Shown piece by piece: positions 12,250 to 24,011 of a DNA stretch of 64,000 nucleotides. The DNA lies in contig CM068552.1 in NCBI GenBank assembly GCA_035048495.1, positions 23,314,154 to 23,378,153 on the forward strand, read 5' to 3'. Source of the DNA: Euptelea pleiosperma. Taxonomy: Eukaryota > Streptophyta > Magnoliopsida > Ranunculales > Eupteleaceae. A program made the position numbers and the translations under genes. The notes beneath the pieces were generated by a model. The model was not told where the DNA came from. It did not search any database and saw only the letters and a program-made list of their open reading frames with translations. Positions within the stretch are counted from its first letter, which is position 1. Each line of letters opens with the position of its first letter.

Positions 12250-12539
12250 TTTCATTGGCTAAGGTTTCCACGTAAAAATCGCATGTATTGATTGATTGTT
12301 TATTTTCACAATTTGATTAGATTAACTCAAATGATAAATAAATAATATATCTCTGATATATTAAATCTGAATCGATTTAAGTAATCACCTTGATAATCAT
12401 TATCAATCATAACTAGTTTGTATATGCGATTTAGTACTATATACCTGGACCAAATAATTGATTTGGTTGTTAATATTAGATTAAAATTTTAAAATACCTA
12501 TTCACTCCCCCTCCAGGTATCTTTGGTCGTGTGGATCCA
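12250..12539 (+). mobile_element. Older LTR 3' fragment of the same family
   Basis: The text 'TTGGCTAAGGTTTCCACGTA' and the later ACTCCCCCTCCAGGTAT block repeat, in the same order and orientation, the 3' third of the LTR that ends just before it. It is a more diverged relative, ending near GGATCCA at 12539. Confidence 0.5.
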
Positions 12540-12935
12540 TATACCTAGGTTATTACAGACCTAGGGTTCTTTGATCGACCGTGCTCTATGCACTGACAAA
12601 CTTCTAGAGAGTAGTACAGGTGGGGTCAAGCGCAGTCAGCCTTGGGCAACCGATCTTCTACGATCAGTCAGTCAAAAAACAATATGGTGTACATTCTGGG
12701 TCGACCACAACTTCTTGGGTCGACCGAGCTCCCTCACCTGCAAACCTAAAGGCACACTGTTCTCACATCTAGGAGATACAATCTTACCTTGATTATCTAT
12801 TGAACTCTTATCAATGTCATATAATGGTTGATCTTCTTGATATAGTTGCCTGGATTCAGCAAGATGACCTTATCTGGGGTAACACAGTATCTTCAAGGTT
12901 TCTTTAATGAATCTTCATGGAGTCTTCTACAAGTC
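12540..12935. other. Unassigned, probably copia 3' region
   Basis: I recognise no gene. By position it should hold the 3' untranslated part or LTR of the - strand copia element, but I could not find an LTR boundary. Confidence 0.35.
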
Positions 12936-13608
12936 TTATTGAAGTGATGTTCTTATGGTATCAACATTACAAGTGTCATGGAATTTTGACAATAAGAAAC
13001 ATGGAGAGTGGGTACTCAGCATCCTTCGATCTAAGATATGTGTCGATTCAAGAGACCCTCGTATTCGTAGCCTGAGCATACTGAAGTAGGCAATCCATAT
13101 TGGACAAGCGAGAAGAGGAAGTGTCCGTTGTAGATGAAGTGTCGTAACCAACGTACATGCGAGTGATCGTAGAACCAGTCAGATGAGTTCCTATCCCTTC
13201 AAAGGGCATAGATGGATCAATGGGAACTCTAAAGTGCGTAAGGATAGAAGATATAAGAGCAGCAAAGGGAAGGATCTTGCGAGACCTAGGAGTGAAAGCT
13301 GCATCAATCATGGTATGGCAGATAATGGCAAGGCCATTCAAAAGATGGCCCCGGGCGAGATGATAGAGCACAAAAAATAGGTTACCAAGAACCTCAATCC
13401 TGTGACCTTTCCGAGGAATAAGGTTGTAGGAGAGAACCAGGAAGCGGAATTTGTATCTAGGGAGCAAACTAGTGGGCAGAAGATATGATGAAGTAAGAGC
13501 ATCCCCACCACACAAGAAATGAATAGTATCAGATTTCCCTGGATGGCGATCTGGAGGAGGATAGTGATGGACTCTAGGAGTCATAGGAGGCCCAGAAATG
13601 TCTACCAT
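12936..13608 (-). pseudogene. Retroelement accessory ORF, plant transposon protein domain
   Basis: An open frame at 13048-13608 (186 codons) carries the pattern 'SYNLIPRKGHR', 'LFFVLYHLARG', 'CHTMIDAA' and 'LPFAALISSILTHF'. I recognise this as the conserved part of the 'putative plant transposon protein' domain, often found as an extra ORF in plant LTR elements. After a stop, similar-looking sequence continues in another frame to about 12936, so it is probably broken. It lies downstream of the copia RNase H remnant on the same strand, as an extra 3' ORF would. Family assignment is from pattern memory. Function is unknown. Confidence 0.55.
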
Positions 13609-14419
13609 TAGACCAAGAAAAAGAAAAAATCTAACCCTTCACTCGAGTATAGAAGCAAAGACTAACCCTATCCACATTATGAAAGTTTGTATAGAATAAG
13701 CGAATCAAGAGAGGATAGATGGGTCCAGAGTACTCAAACAAGGATAGCCAGTGCTAACCGTCAAATAAGTGAAACATGGCAATAGGGCAAGAGACTCAAC
13801 TAAAATATAATGATCTTTGGTAATAGAGCAACGAGAGACATACCTGTTGAAGTTCTCCTACGCAAGGTTTGAGATGAATTCAAACGTTAGCTTGAGGAAC
13901 GCTGGAAGACACATAGTGACGACCTCATACTCAGCGCTCGCCTCTACGAGGAGCCATGCCAAAAGATGTATATGCAACTAAAATATGCAAGAAGAAGATA
14001 TAAGCCACAGGGAAAGAGTTACCAAAAATAGTAAACACAAAATGATCGACCAGAGGAGAATGAGGCTACATATGAGGGGCACGATCGACCGAAAACAAGT
14101 GTGGTCGCCCCCGCCTCTCCAACCAATAAAAAATAAAATACTAGTAACAAACTAGCGCGGTCGCCCGAGACAAACTTGGTCTATCGAGCCTCTAACACCC
14201 GAAATGGTGATGTTTGGTCCAGCGACCATTTTAGGCCAGCAAAGCCAATCAAGAGAACTAAAAAAGAAAACACCAAGCAACCATAACACCAACAAATCCA
14301 CAACCAATCACAGATAGTCAAAGTAATAAATCATGAAGTGTACGTACCCCCCCCCCCCACACACACACACAAAACAAAATCAAAGAACATGCAACATATG
14401 AGGGTCCGCAAGCTGAGTC
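13609..14419. other. Non-coding, between accessory ORF and pol
   Basis: I see no convincing coding frame. There is a C run and short CA run at 14348-14372, and repeated 'GATCGACC' and 'GGTCGCCC' words. It is probably the spacer between pol and the accessory ORF of the copia element. Confidence 0.4.
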
Positions 14420-16288
14420 AATCTAACAAACAGAGCACACACCAATAGACTTTCTAAGATATTTGAAATGCAAAGAGTCTAATGGTTTAGTGAATATGTC
14501 AGCTAGTTGTTTTTCAGTTTCAACGTATTCAAGAGGGACAACTTGTTCTTTGACTAACGCCCTGATAAAATGATGCCTGATGTTTGTGCTTGGTCCAAGA
14601 GTGTTGAATAGGGTTCTTCGATATGCTAATGGCAATAATGTTGTCGCAAAGTAATGTCATTGTGTTCTACCTTATACCATAGTCTAACAGTATTTGCTTT
14701 ATCCACAGAAGTTGAGCACAACAACTCCCAGCGGCAATATATTCTTCCTCCGCAATAAACAAGGATATAGAATTTTGATTCTTATTATGCCAAGATACAA
14801 AACAGTTTTCAATGTAGAAACATCCTCCACTCATACTTTTTGTCATCCGCACTTCCTACCTAGTCAACATCGGAGTACCAACAATGGTATTGTTTGTCTC
14901 AAAGGGGTACCAAAGACCGTATTCCACGGTTCCACCGACATACTTGATAATTCTTTTGACATCTAAGGGGTGTGAGTCAACATACGTTTTAGTAGGATTT
15001 TTGTTAAGTTTGAGACTAGTGCTCATAGGAGTATTGGAATGTTTTAAGGAGTCTAATCCAAATTTTTTAATTAGTTCTTTAGAATATTTAGATTGAGTTG
15101 CGAAGATTCCATTTTCCTGTTACTCGACTTGCAGTCCTAGAAAGAAGTTGTGTTCACCTTCCATGCTCATTTCAAATTCTGATTTCATCACTTTAACAAA
15201 TTCTAAGGCATACTTCTCAGTAGTGGATCCAAAGATAATGGGATCTACATAGATTTAAGCGATAAGTAGATCTCGGTCCTTTTTACGAATAAATAATTTT
15301 TTCTCCACATTTCCTCTAGTAAATCCATTATCAACCAAGAATCGAGTTAACTTTTCATACCAAGCTCTATGAGCTTATTTCAGACCATATAAATCCTTCT
15401 TGAATTCCTCAAATGCTTCTGATTTTTCTCTTAGAAAATCTATCCACGTGTATCTAGAGAATTCATCAACCAAATTCAAGAAATACCTTTTACCTCTAAA
15501 ACTTTCTATTTTATTGGGTCCTACAAGATCCATATGAAGAAGTTCTAGAATTCTAGAGGAACGAATGTTCCTAACTTTCCTGTGAGCACTTCTAACTTGT
15601 TTTCCCCTAAGGCAAGTTCCACATATAGGTTGGTATTATTTACTGAGTTTGGGAACACCTCTAACCTTGTTACTGATTTTTACTAATTCTTTGAAGTGTA
15701 TGTGACCTAGTCGTTGATGCCAAAGGTCTGCTTCATTAGTTTGAGCCAAATTGCATTTTTCTAAGATCTTATTTTCAATCACATGGTAGTTGTCAGAATA
15801 TCTTGAGCCTTTAATTATAACTTTATCAATTCTTAAATCAGTGATTTCACAAGCATTTTTTGAGAATTTACAAACATGATCTTTATCACAAAGTTGGCTT
15901 ATACTAAGCAATTTATGTTTCAATCCATCCACACAGCACATTTTCAATTTTCTTAAGTCCGGGTCCATGAATGGTCCCTCTGCCTATGATGCTGGCACTA
16001 CTTCCATCACCTAAAGTTATTCTAGTATTCATCCAAAGAACAAAAATGTGACCTATCACCAATCATGTGTCTAGAGCACCCACTATCCATATACCACCTG
16101 GATGTCTCACTAGCAACCAATGTTGTGAGAACATCCAAACAGTTTTCCTTATTTTTTCTAACCCATTTTCTTCTCATTTTCAATTTTGGGCAGATCAACT
16201 AAAGTACATATAGTTTCCACTTGCTTATGGAGAGTTTTAGCTCGATCATTTAAAATAGTTATTTGCTTGAATAACTCTTTTTCTCTGT
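14420..16288 (-). pseudogene. Copia pol remnant (GAG-pre-integrase, integrase, RT, RNase H)
   Basis: On the - strand the order is: the GAG-pre-integrase domain at about 15968-15636 (WHQRLGHIHFKELVK), an integrase piece (FSRYTWIDFLREKSEAFEEF, about 15460-15400), RT pieces near 15390-15240, and RNase H with 'AEEEYIAAGSCCAQLLWIKQ' (about 14770) and 'EKQLADIFTKPLD' (about 14500). The integrase text runs straight into the late RT text (DLYGLK then AHRAWYEKL), so roughly the second half of integrase and the first half of RT are deleted. The RT has stops, including LIA*IYVDP where a YVDD box is expected. The layout fits a SIRE-like copia element. Its gag half lies at 35106-36290, beyond the nested insertions. 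Confidence 0.85.
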
Positions 16289-16291
16289 TTA

Positions 16292-17110
16292 AGGCGTGTT
16301 TAGTAGCCAAGAAAAAGAATTCCAAGGCAAATATTTGCCTGGCTAAATATTCGTCCGGCTAAATGTTAATACGGCGTTCGACAGCCGTTTGGCAATGACA
16401 AATTTTTGGAACCTATCCCTGCATTGCAAATGTATCATAGTCATACTTGCCCCCCTCCTAATATGAGCCATGTGGCACGCTCTTAGGACTCAAACCGTAT
16501 GGATGTTTTTCCACTTCCTAGGTGGAACTAAAAACCAAAAATCATCTTGATTAGCGATTTCAAACCTTTGGATCTTTGTACCCCAAATATGGTCAATAAT
16601 AATAATTGAGCATTCATTGCAAACAACTATTTTTTTTCATTGAAAACAACTCATACAAGAGGCTACATATCAAATTCCACCAAAAAATTACATTTCTTTC
16701 TATTGATTTGATATATAACGGAGACAATAAGGTGTGCAACTTACAACAACAATTTCTCATCAACAGACCACAATCTCATCTCTACCAACTGGTCATTGAA
16801 TTCCCCGTCACTAACCTTCAACATCTCTGACAATGGTAGCGAGAACCCATGCTCAACCAATAGACAATGCCGAGGCTTTATTTTACCCTCCAAGCTAAAT
16901 GAGAAGTACTGTGGAAAAATTTTCATCTCCACCAAATCCCCCTTCATCTCATTCAAGAAATACTCCACCTTCGGCCGAAAATTATTTGAAATGTTAAACG
17001 TCAACAGCCCTCGATATCTCAAAACCATCTTAACCGCCTCTCTATACGAAAATCCCAAACTCCGGAGATAATCAAGCTTAAGTACAAGCGTGTCGAGATG
17101 CTTGACACCA
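16292..17110. mobile_element. PIF/Harbinger-like element, left half
   Basis: The left terminal repeat AGGCGTGTTTAGTAG (16292-16306) pairs with the right one, GGGCATGTTTGGTAG read on the - strand from 35102 (12 of 15 bases equal). Both ends are flanked by TTA (16289-16291 and 35103-35105), the usual PIF/Harbinger duplication. Both ends also share a subterminal GGCTAAATATT motif. Without the Athila insertion the element is about 1568 bp. It splits the copia gag. It carries an mTERF fragment and, at about 16430-16600, a piece of the MITE family also seen near 46030-46180. Confidence 0.7.
16741..17110 (-). pseudogene. mTERF gene fragment, C-terminal part
   Basis: The - strand frame from 17110 to the TAA at 16741 reads as the end of a plant mTERF protein: '[19 protein letters not shown]', '[18 protein letters not shown]', '[17 protein letters not shown]', '[18 protein letters not shown]'. 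mTERF proteins are helical-repeat nucleic-acid-binding factors of mitochondria and chloroplasts that control organelle transcription and RNA processing. The Athila insertion at CACCA cuts the gene here. The upstream part continues at 34354. Across the join the frame shifts by one near the insertion site, so the copy was probably broken before the insertion. I cannot say which mTERF paralogue was the source. Confidence 0.8.
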
Positions 17111-18417
17111 TGATATTCGCTCAAAAGTGCTTAATTTAAGCAATTATCCTTTTAGCGTTATCGCATTCTCCTACGTAAAACTGCTCTAATTATCCACTTT
17201 TCTACGTAAGAGTCTATCTCATTGCGTAGAACACACTTTTCTGGACGAAATGGTATATTTGCATGCATTAAACACATTTTTAGAAGTCTAGATATTAAGC
17301 CGTTCTGATTAAGTCTCATTACGCGCTTCTTCTATCGCAGGAAACCCCGATGGGACAATTCTCAAGACTTGCGAGCCCACATCAATCAGGAAAGCCCATT
17401 ATCAAAGCTTAAAGAGACCACATGCTATGACTAAAAGATATGGGCCAACTATGGGCTGAATAGGAGGACCAAAAAGCCAGCCCAAAGAACGAAAAGAACA
17501 GGAGAGCCAATGACCAAGAGACGGACCAAAGCGTTTAAAGCCACATGAGTCAGCAAGGAATGATAGTCTACTCTACTGGAGAAGCGTGAGGATGGTCACA
17601 GTGAAGACCAGGGTTCTAGACCCTCTGCCAATACTTTTCTCTATTTTTTTGATACTTTCTCTCTCATCTCTCCTTATTCTCTCTCTCTCTTCATCTCTCG
17701 ATCCTCGAATCTACTGACCTAACCCCAGAACTCCTACCCTTTGGCTCTATCTCATCTCCCTTAGCTTTCTGACCGTTGGATCTTCCATCGGACCATTGGA
17801 TCTTCAAACGGACCGTTGGATCTTTCTAGATCCGTTGATCTACCAATCTGGGTCCCAATCAAGTCACCATCCATCCGATCGCCATCAGACTGTCTTTCAC
17901 ATCATCTTGTGAGACGATGGACATCATCAATCCATGTGGGCCAGTAGCCGGGCCCATCATCATCGACCCGCTGTCCGACCAGTTAGTGGACCCCGTGAAT
18001 TTCCAAAGAATTTTAATTAAATTTTAAAAAATGGGGGGTCCACTAAATGGGGACATTCCCCAAGGAAAAGTAGACTTTTACTTTAAATATATATATATAT
18101 ATATATTATTTCAAAAATACCCTATTTCTATTAAAGGAAATATGGAGCTTTATAAGAGGAGGGAGAAGGGTTCGTTTGAACCCTAATCCCCCTCCAATCT
18201 CTTCCAATCCTTCCCCTTTACTCTTCCCCTCATTTTTGGCCCCATCTTCCTCCTCCTTTCTTCTTCTTCTTTTTCATCTTCTTCATCTTCTTCCTAACGT
18301 TCTCGCCAGAGTTGCAGGTTGCAACTCCAGCCATCACCTGCACGACCCCATCATCTTATCCCCTTCTCTTCTTCTCCTTCTCGTCTTCTTCTTCGGTTTC
18401 CTCTTGCAGGCACAAGG
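17111..18417 (+). mobile_element. Athila 5' LTR, first part
   Basis: It starts TGATATTCGCTCAAAAGTGC. It matches 31748-33070 of the 3' LTR, including the three GGATCTTC-type repeats (about 17770-17830), the AT run and the GGGAGCTTTATAAG-like promoter. It is broken at CAAGG (18413-18417), repeated at 21052-21056, by an inverted LTR. Confidence 0.95.
18149..18156 (+). promoter_or_regulatory. LTR TATA box
   Basis: TTTATAAG follows a small hairpin (CCCTATTTC..GGAAATATGG) and precedes a pyrimidine-rich leader. The same layout is at 32801-32808 in the 3' LTR and, inverted, at about 19983-19990 and 10297-10304 in the solo LTRs. This conservation supports a promoter. The initiation site is inferred. 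Confidence 0.6.
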
Positions 18418-20048
18418 TGAAAGTAGGTATTTTCCGCGTCGTTGGTTACGGAAACCCTAACCTCAACAAGATTTGTAATTTTATCCGATTTTATCCTGAT
18501 TATCCTGCAAAATTGACAGATTTGTATAGGGATTCGTGTCGGATGTCGATCCGCACTCGGGATTAGTCTGATTAGCGCGAATAGGAACATAAAATGACAG
18601 AAAATTTCCTGAAAATAGAACACAATTTTATTCAAATCAACTTCATTCATTCGAACATGTCTCTTACAATCAAGTAAAAATAACTAAATTATAAAGCGTT
18701 AAAAAAAATAAACTAGAGAGAGAAAGAGAGAACTAGAGAGATCTAGAGAGAGAGGACATATAGAGAGAGAAAGAAGAAATCTAGAGAGAGAAAATGAAAA
18801 GTAAAAATAAAAAAAAGAATAGAGAGAAAGAAACAATACCTTAGACTTACCAATGATCGGGTGCACAGCCAAGACATGGGGCAGCAAGAGAAACAAGGAG
18901 GATCTTGGTGGGTAGCACCGCAAGAGATGTGGTCATGAAGATTGCCGGAGTTGCAGGTTTGCAACTCCGGTCAATGGAGTTGTGGTGCATGGCAGCGAAG
19001 AAGATCAAATGGTGGAGGCGTGGCTTGCATGAAGGATGAATCACCAATTCTCTTTTCTTCCCCTTTTCTTTTGGTTCATTTTTTTTTATATCTCACAAAT
19101 ACCTGCAAATTGAAGGTGGAAGAGGCGGTGCTCACAGGTGGAATACGTGCAAGGTTGCACGTTCTGGAAGGTGGCAGCAACGGTGGAAGTTGTGGAGAGG
19201 ATGATCTGCTTGAGGAAGGGCAGCAGCTGCTGGTGCGTGGCTGCTGGGACGCTAGGAAGGAGGCGGAGCAATGAGGCGGAGGTGACGTGCAGCAGCAGGC
19301 GAACCCAAGAAGTTGCAGGCGGTGGGCAGCTGGTTGTTCGAGTGGAGAAGACGGACTGGTGGAAGAGGAGGATCAGGGAGGAAGAAGTGGGGGCAGGCGT
19401 AGCAGGTGTAGAAGGAGGGGGCGTTGCCGGAGAGAAGAGGAGACGGAGGCGAACCAGTCCGGTGGGCTGGGTGAGAGGGGAACAGGCGGTGGTGGTGGAC
19501 TGGTTAACGTGAACCAGTCCGCCGGAGGAGTTTAAAAACTCGCCTGCTGGTTGCAGGCGCAAGTGGAGGTGCAGCTGGAGGCTGGCGGTCGTGCAGCAGC
19601 AAGGAGAGAAGAAGAAAAAGAGAAGAAGAAAGGAAGAAGAAGAAGGCGGAGACGGCCGGAGTTCTGCAACTCCGGCCGGACGAAGAAAAGAAAAAAAAAA
19701 GAAGAAGAAAAGAAGAAGAAGAAGAAGAAGACGAGAAGGAGAAGAAGAAAGAAGAAAGGGAAGAGAGGAAGAGGGATGAAGAGAAGAAAGAGAAGAGAAG
19801 AAGGACGGCCGGAGTTGCAAACCTGCAACTCCGACGAAGAATGGTGAAGAAGATGAAGAGAAGGAAAAACGAGAAAGAAGAAAGGAGGAGGAAGATGGGG
19901 CCAAAAACGACGGGAAGAGTAAAAGGGGAAGGAGAGGAGAAGAGGGGAGAGGGATTAGGGTTCGAACGAACCCTTCTCCTTCCTCTTATAAAGCTCCCTA
20001 TTTCCATTAATGGAAATAGGGTATTTTTTAAATAAAAAAAATATTTTT

Positions 20049-20091
<43 letters not shown>

Positions 20092-21051
20092 TAAAATGCT
20101 ACTTTTCTATGGGGAATCTCCCCAATTAGTGGACCCCCCATTTAATTAAAATTATTTTTGAAATTCGCGGGGTCCACTAACTGGTCGGACAGCGGGTCGA
20201 TGCTGATGGGCCCGGCTACTGGCCCACATGGACTGATGATGTCCATCGTCTCACAAGATGATGTGACGGGCATTCTGAAGGCGATCGGATGGATGGTGAC
20301 TTGATTGGGACTCAGATTGGTAGATCGACGGATCTAGAGAGATCCAACGGTCCGATTGAAGATCCAACAGTCCGATGGAAGATCCAACGGTCAGAAAGCT
20401 AAGGGAGATGAGATAGAGCCGATGGGCAGGAGTTCTGGGGTTAGGTCAGTAGATTCGAGGACCGAGAGATGAAGAGAGAGAGAGAATAAGGAGAGATGAG
20501 AGAAAAAGTATCAAAAAAAATGGAAAAAAGCACTGGCGGAGGGTCTGGAACCCTGTTCTTCACTGTGACCATCCTCACGCTTCTCCAGTAGAGTCGACTA
20601 TCATTCTTTGCTGACTCATGTGGCTTTAAACGCTTTGGTCCGTCTCTTGGTCATTGGCTCTCCGGCTCTCTTCGTTCTTTGGGCCGACTTTATGGTCCTC
20701 TTATTCAGCCCATATTTGGCCCATATCTTCTAGTCATAGCATGTGGGCTCTTTAAGCTTTGATAATGGGCTTTCATGATCGATTTGGGCCCACAAGTCTT
20801 GAGAATCGTCCCATCGGGTTTCCTGCGACAGAAGAAGCGCGTAATGAGACTTTATCAGAACGGCTTAATATCTAGACTTCCGAAAATGTGTTTAATGCAT
20901 GCAAATATACCATTTCGTCCAGAAAAGTGTGTTCTACGCAACAGAAGAGACTCTTACGTAGAAAAGTAGGTAAATAGAGTATTTTACGTAGGAGAATGCA
21001 ATAACGCTAAAAGGATAATTGCTTAAAATAAGCACTTTTGAGCGAATATCA
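18418..21051 (-). mobile_element. Inverted Athila solo LTR nested in the 5' LTR
   Basis: On the - strand it starts at 21051 (TGATATTCGCTCAAAAGTGC) and ends at 18418 (CCTACTTTCA). A perfect 5 bp duplication CAAGG flanks it. Length is 2634 bp with no internal domain. It is a different, more diverged member than the host LTR. It holds a 40-base T run (20049-20088), AAG/GAA-rich stretches and several CCGGAGTTGCAG..CTGCAACTCCGG palindromes. The long open frames in it are low-complexity and not genes. Confidence 0.95.
20049..20088. repeat. Poly-T run, 40 bases
   Basis: An unbroken T run sits where sister LTRs have an AT microsatellite. Confidence 0.95.
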
Positions 21052-21056
21052 CAAGG

Positions 21057-22312
21057 GCGAACCAGCGCCTGCAACTTGCAACGCTTGCTGCCCCCACCTG
21101 CAGATCGCCGGAACTGTAACTCCGGTCACCACTCGAGAACCAGCAAGCTAACGGCTTGAATCCTTCAAGTTAACGGCTTGAATCCTCCACAACAGCACCA
21201 TCACTGTCCAGCCACCACATCACGGCCTGCAACTTGCAGGCCGTTATCGTCTTCTCCGGCCATCTCCATCTTCACCACCGCCCGGAGCATCACCACTGAT
21301 CTGCACGCCTGCCCTTGCCGCCCCTTTTCTAACAGCAAAGGGGAACGCCCTTTTCTTCTTGATCTCCTCCATTTGCAGTGCTGCACCACCGCCTCAGCCA
21401 CCATCTTCTCAATAGCTAGCAACGATCACTTTATGCTATCGTCCCCCCTCCATTTTAGATCCATTCTCCTCCAATCCGTCTTCACCTTCTTCTTCTTCTT
21501 CAAAAAAAAAAAGGAAGGATAGAAGAGAGGAGAGGAAATCAACACTGTTGCAGGTGGCTCCACCACCGTTTTCTCCATCCACCTTGCTGCCTCGCTGACC
21601 AACAGCACCCATACACCGTGTTCCCCTACCGATGTAACCATAGCATCTCCACACGTTGCCGCCTAACACTTTCCATTGGCTTGCATGTGCACGTGGTGAA
21701 CTCTAAGGTAGGATTTCGATCATTGTGTCTCTATAGGACCTCTTTCTCTCTCAACTCTCTCTTTCTCTAAAGCTTGTTATCTTCTTTTCTCTAGATTTTC
21801 TTATTTTCTCTCTCTATACTAGTCATTTCTCTCTCAAGATCTCTCTTGTTTTCTTTTTCTCTCTCTTGATGTTTCTTTCTCTCTCTAGTTTTCTATTTTT
21901 TTTATATCTCTCTATCTGTTTTATTTATTTTATGCAATTTGAAGTTGAACATTGTAAGTTGAAATAAATTCGATAAATAAATTCTTCTTTTATATTATTA
22001 TTTTTCTTTTTTTTATTATCTCTCATGTGATGTTATTGATAGTATAATCCCTTTCACTAAAAATCATGTTTTAAAAATCATAAATCCACCATTCTCACCT
22101 CTCCATACCATCTATGAATTTTTGGCATTTTTCTGGCAAAAATCCGTCATTTTATGTTATTGATTGCGTTAACTAAACCCGAGTGCGGATCGAAATCCGA
22201 AACTTTCCACTGTGCAAGAATTACTATTTTTGCAGGAATTAAATCGGAAAAGATATAATTTTGTTGGAATTAGGGTTTTCGTAATCAACGACGCGGAAAA
22301 AACCTACTTTCA
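21057..22312 (+). mobile_element. Athila 5' LTR, second part
   Basis: It resumes after the nested LTR and matches 33071-34348 almost base for base. It has two copies of a ~22-base unit (AAGCTAACGGCTTGAATCCT, about 21145-21188) where the 3' LTR has three. It ends CCTACTTTCA at 22312. Confidence 0.95.
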
Positions 22313-22314
22313 AA

Positions 22315-22328
22315 TGGCGCCGCTGCCC
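22315..22328 (+). other. Primer binding site, tRNA-Asp type
   Basis: TGGCGCCGCTGCCC begins two bases after the LTR end. Plant tRNA-Asp ends in GGCAACGGCGCCA, whose complement is TGGCGCCGTTGCC, so there is one mismatch. This primer is usual for Athila elements. Confidence 0.75.
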
Positions 22329-24011
22329 TTCGGGTGTTCGGGAGTGCGAAAAAGGACGTAAAGACGGAATTGGAAAGTTGCTGAAGCGAAAAGCTGCTCA
22401 ATTTGGACAGCCTGACCTTTTTGGGAAACTTTCTATTTTTTGTTTTTAGTGATTTTTAGCAGTTTTTAAATTACTATTTTTAATGCCTCGAAAGGCCGAG
22501 TGTAAATTTGTAATAATTTAGGAATTTTAACTGCTTTCCAAATAACTGCTAGATCTTGTTCTAGGGTTTTTTAGAAACCCTAGATTAAGTGGAAATTACC
22601 AAAAAAATTAAAAAATCAAAATTCAAAAAAATTAGGGTTTTATATTCTGCAGATTTTTAGAAATCACCAATCAAGGATTTGCGATTTTTGGAAAGATTCT
22701 AAACTCTTGAAACTTTGCTAAATTAGGGTTTCCCCTTTTAGAAGTTTTCTCTTTAGAAGAATTTCTATCTTTAGAAATCTTTCGACTTTGGAAAAGTCTG
22801 CAAAAGGAAACACCCCAACTTTAGCAGAATTTCAATTTTGGAAAATTTCCCAAAATTGTAAGGGATCTCGCAATCAAATCTTTCTTGGAAGATCTCCACC
22901 GTTCGGGAAACTTCCCAATCTAGGTATTTTCCAATCTGGGAATTCCTAAATTTTAACCCATCTCGAATTTGGTAACTAATTCAAAAACTTGCCTAAATCT
23001 AGTGCTTGTTCAGTGAACCCTAAAAAGGCAAGGATCTTCCAAATAGAATCCCAAATACCTAGACTGTGCGATCTAACTGTTTCTGCAGGAACACGATCCA
23101 GTGTGGATAGGGAGCGAAAGCTCAAAGAGGTGGAGTCGGGCCCAAGCCCATTAGGATACCCCTCCCTAACGCACGGAGGAGACCCCGTGGCGTGGCCCAC
23201 GGGAGGTAAGTCTCTATCTTCGCCTTGAGTGCGATATAGAGCATATTGGGTGCATCATTGCCGCTTGTCTATTTGTTTTCTAGCAACAACTTATTCGACT
23301 TGCGTGGCGTGGCCGTTAATCAATCAACTCTAAGAGAGCAGACCTAGCTCCAAATTGAAACTGGTGGGATTTCATCACCCACCTCATCATTCCAACTGAT
23401 TTGATCCCAAGGCCCCATTTAATTAAAAATAATCAAGAATTAGAGCCAATTAGCTCGGTGTTTGAGGAAAAATCCACTCAAAACGAACCCGTTTAACATC
23501 CAATCGAAATAAGACCACGAGCGCGGGTCCCTGTTGTCTAACACACCCATAAGTCCCTGCTACTCAAGTACACTGAGCTCGAAGTGGCATCTTGGACTAT
23601 TCGGTGGTTAGTTGCGTGTGGACTAGGAACACGCATCAACCCTAGCTTAACCCGAGGGAACACTCTTCTTATCCACTTGACCAATCCGGTTAGTCTGGGA
23701 CGTACTTAAGTCAGCCATTGTGCCGCACGTCTGTCTAGGCTTCGGATTGCCTTGTTGTTAACTAGAGTTAGTACTAAAGGATTCGCTCTGAAGAGTGTAT
23801 CCTGGTGAGAACCTCTGAGTGCAAAACAGTTAGTTCGGCGGTTAAAAGATAAACCAGTGGTCCGCCCACTGTCATAATCTACTCTAGCCCCAAAACTAAC
23901 AAAGATAATTCCTAAAATATATCCTGATTGCTTAGAATAGGATTATCTGTGCTTGGTGTGCATCATTTAGGATAGTGTTCCTCTCTGGCAAATTTTTTCC
24001 AAGTATAGAGC
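22329..24011 (+). mobile_element. Athila leader, non-coding
   Basis: This long untranslated leader lies between the primer site and gag. It has no sustained reading frame. A GC-rich GGCCCAAGCCCATTAGG..CACGGGAGGTAAG stretch near 23135-23210 could be structured or hold a splice donor, but I cannot show this. Confidence 0.6.

Noticed and set aside
19086..19904. Long - strand open frame of 272 codons rich in Ser, Leu and Phe
   Set aside because: It lies within the inverted Athila solo LTR, is made of low-complexity CTT/TCC repeats, and the sister LTRs do not keep the frame.
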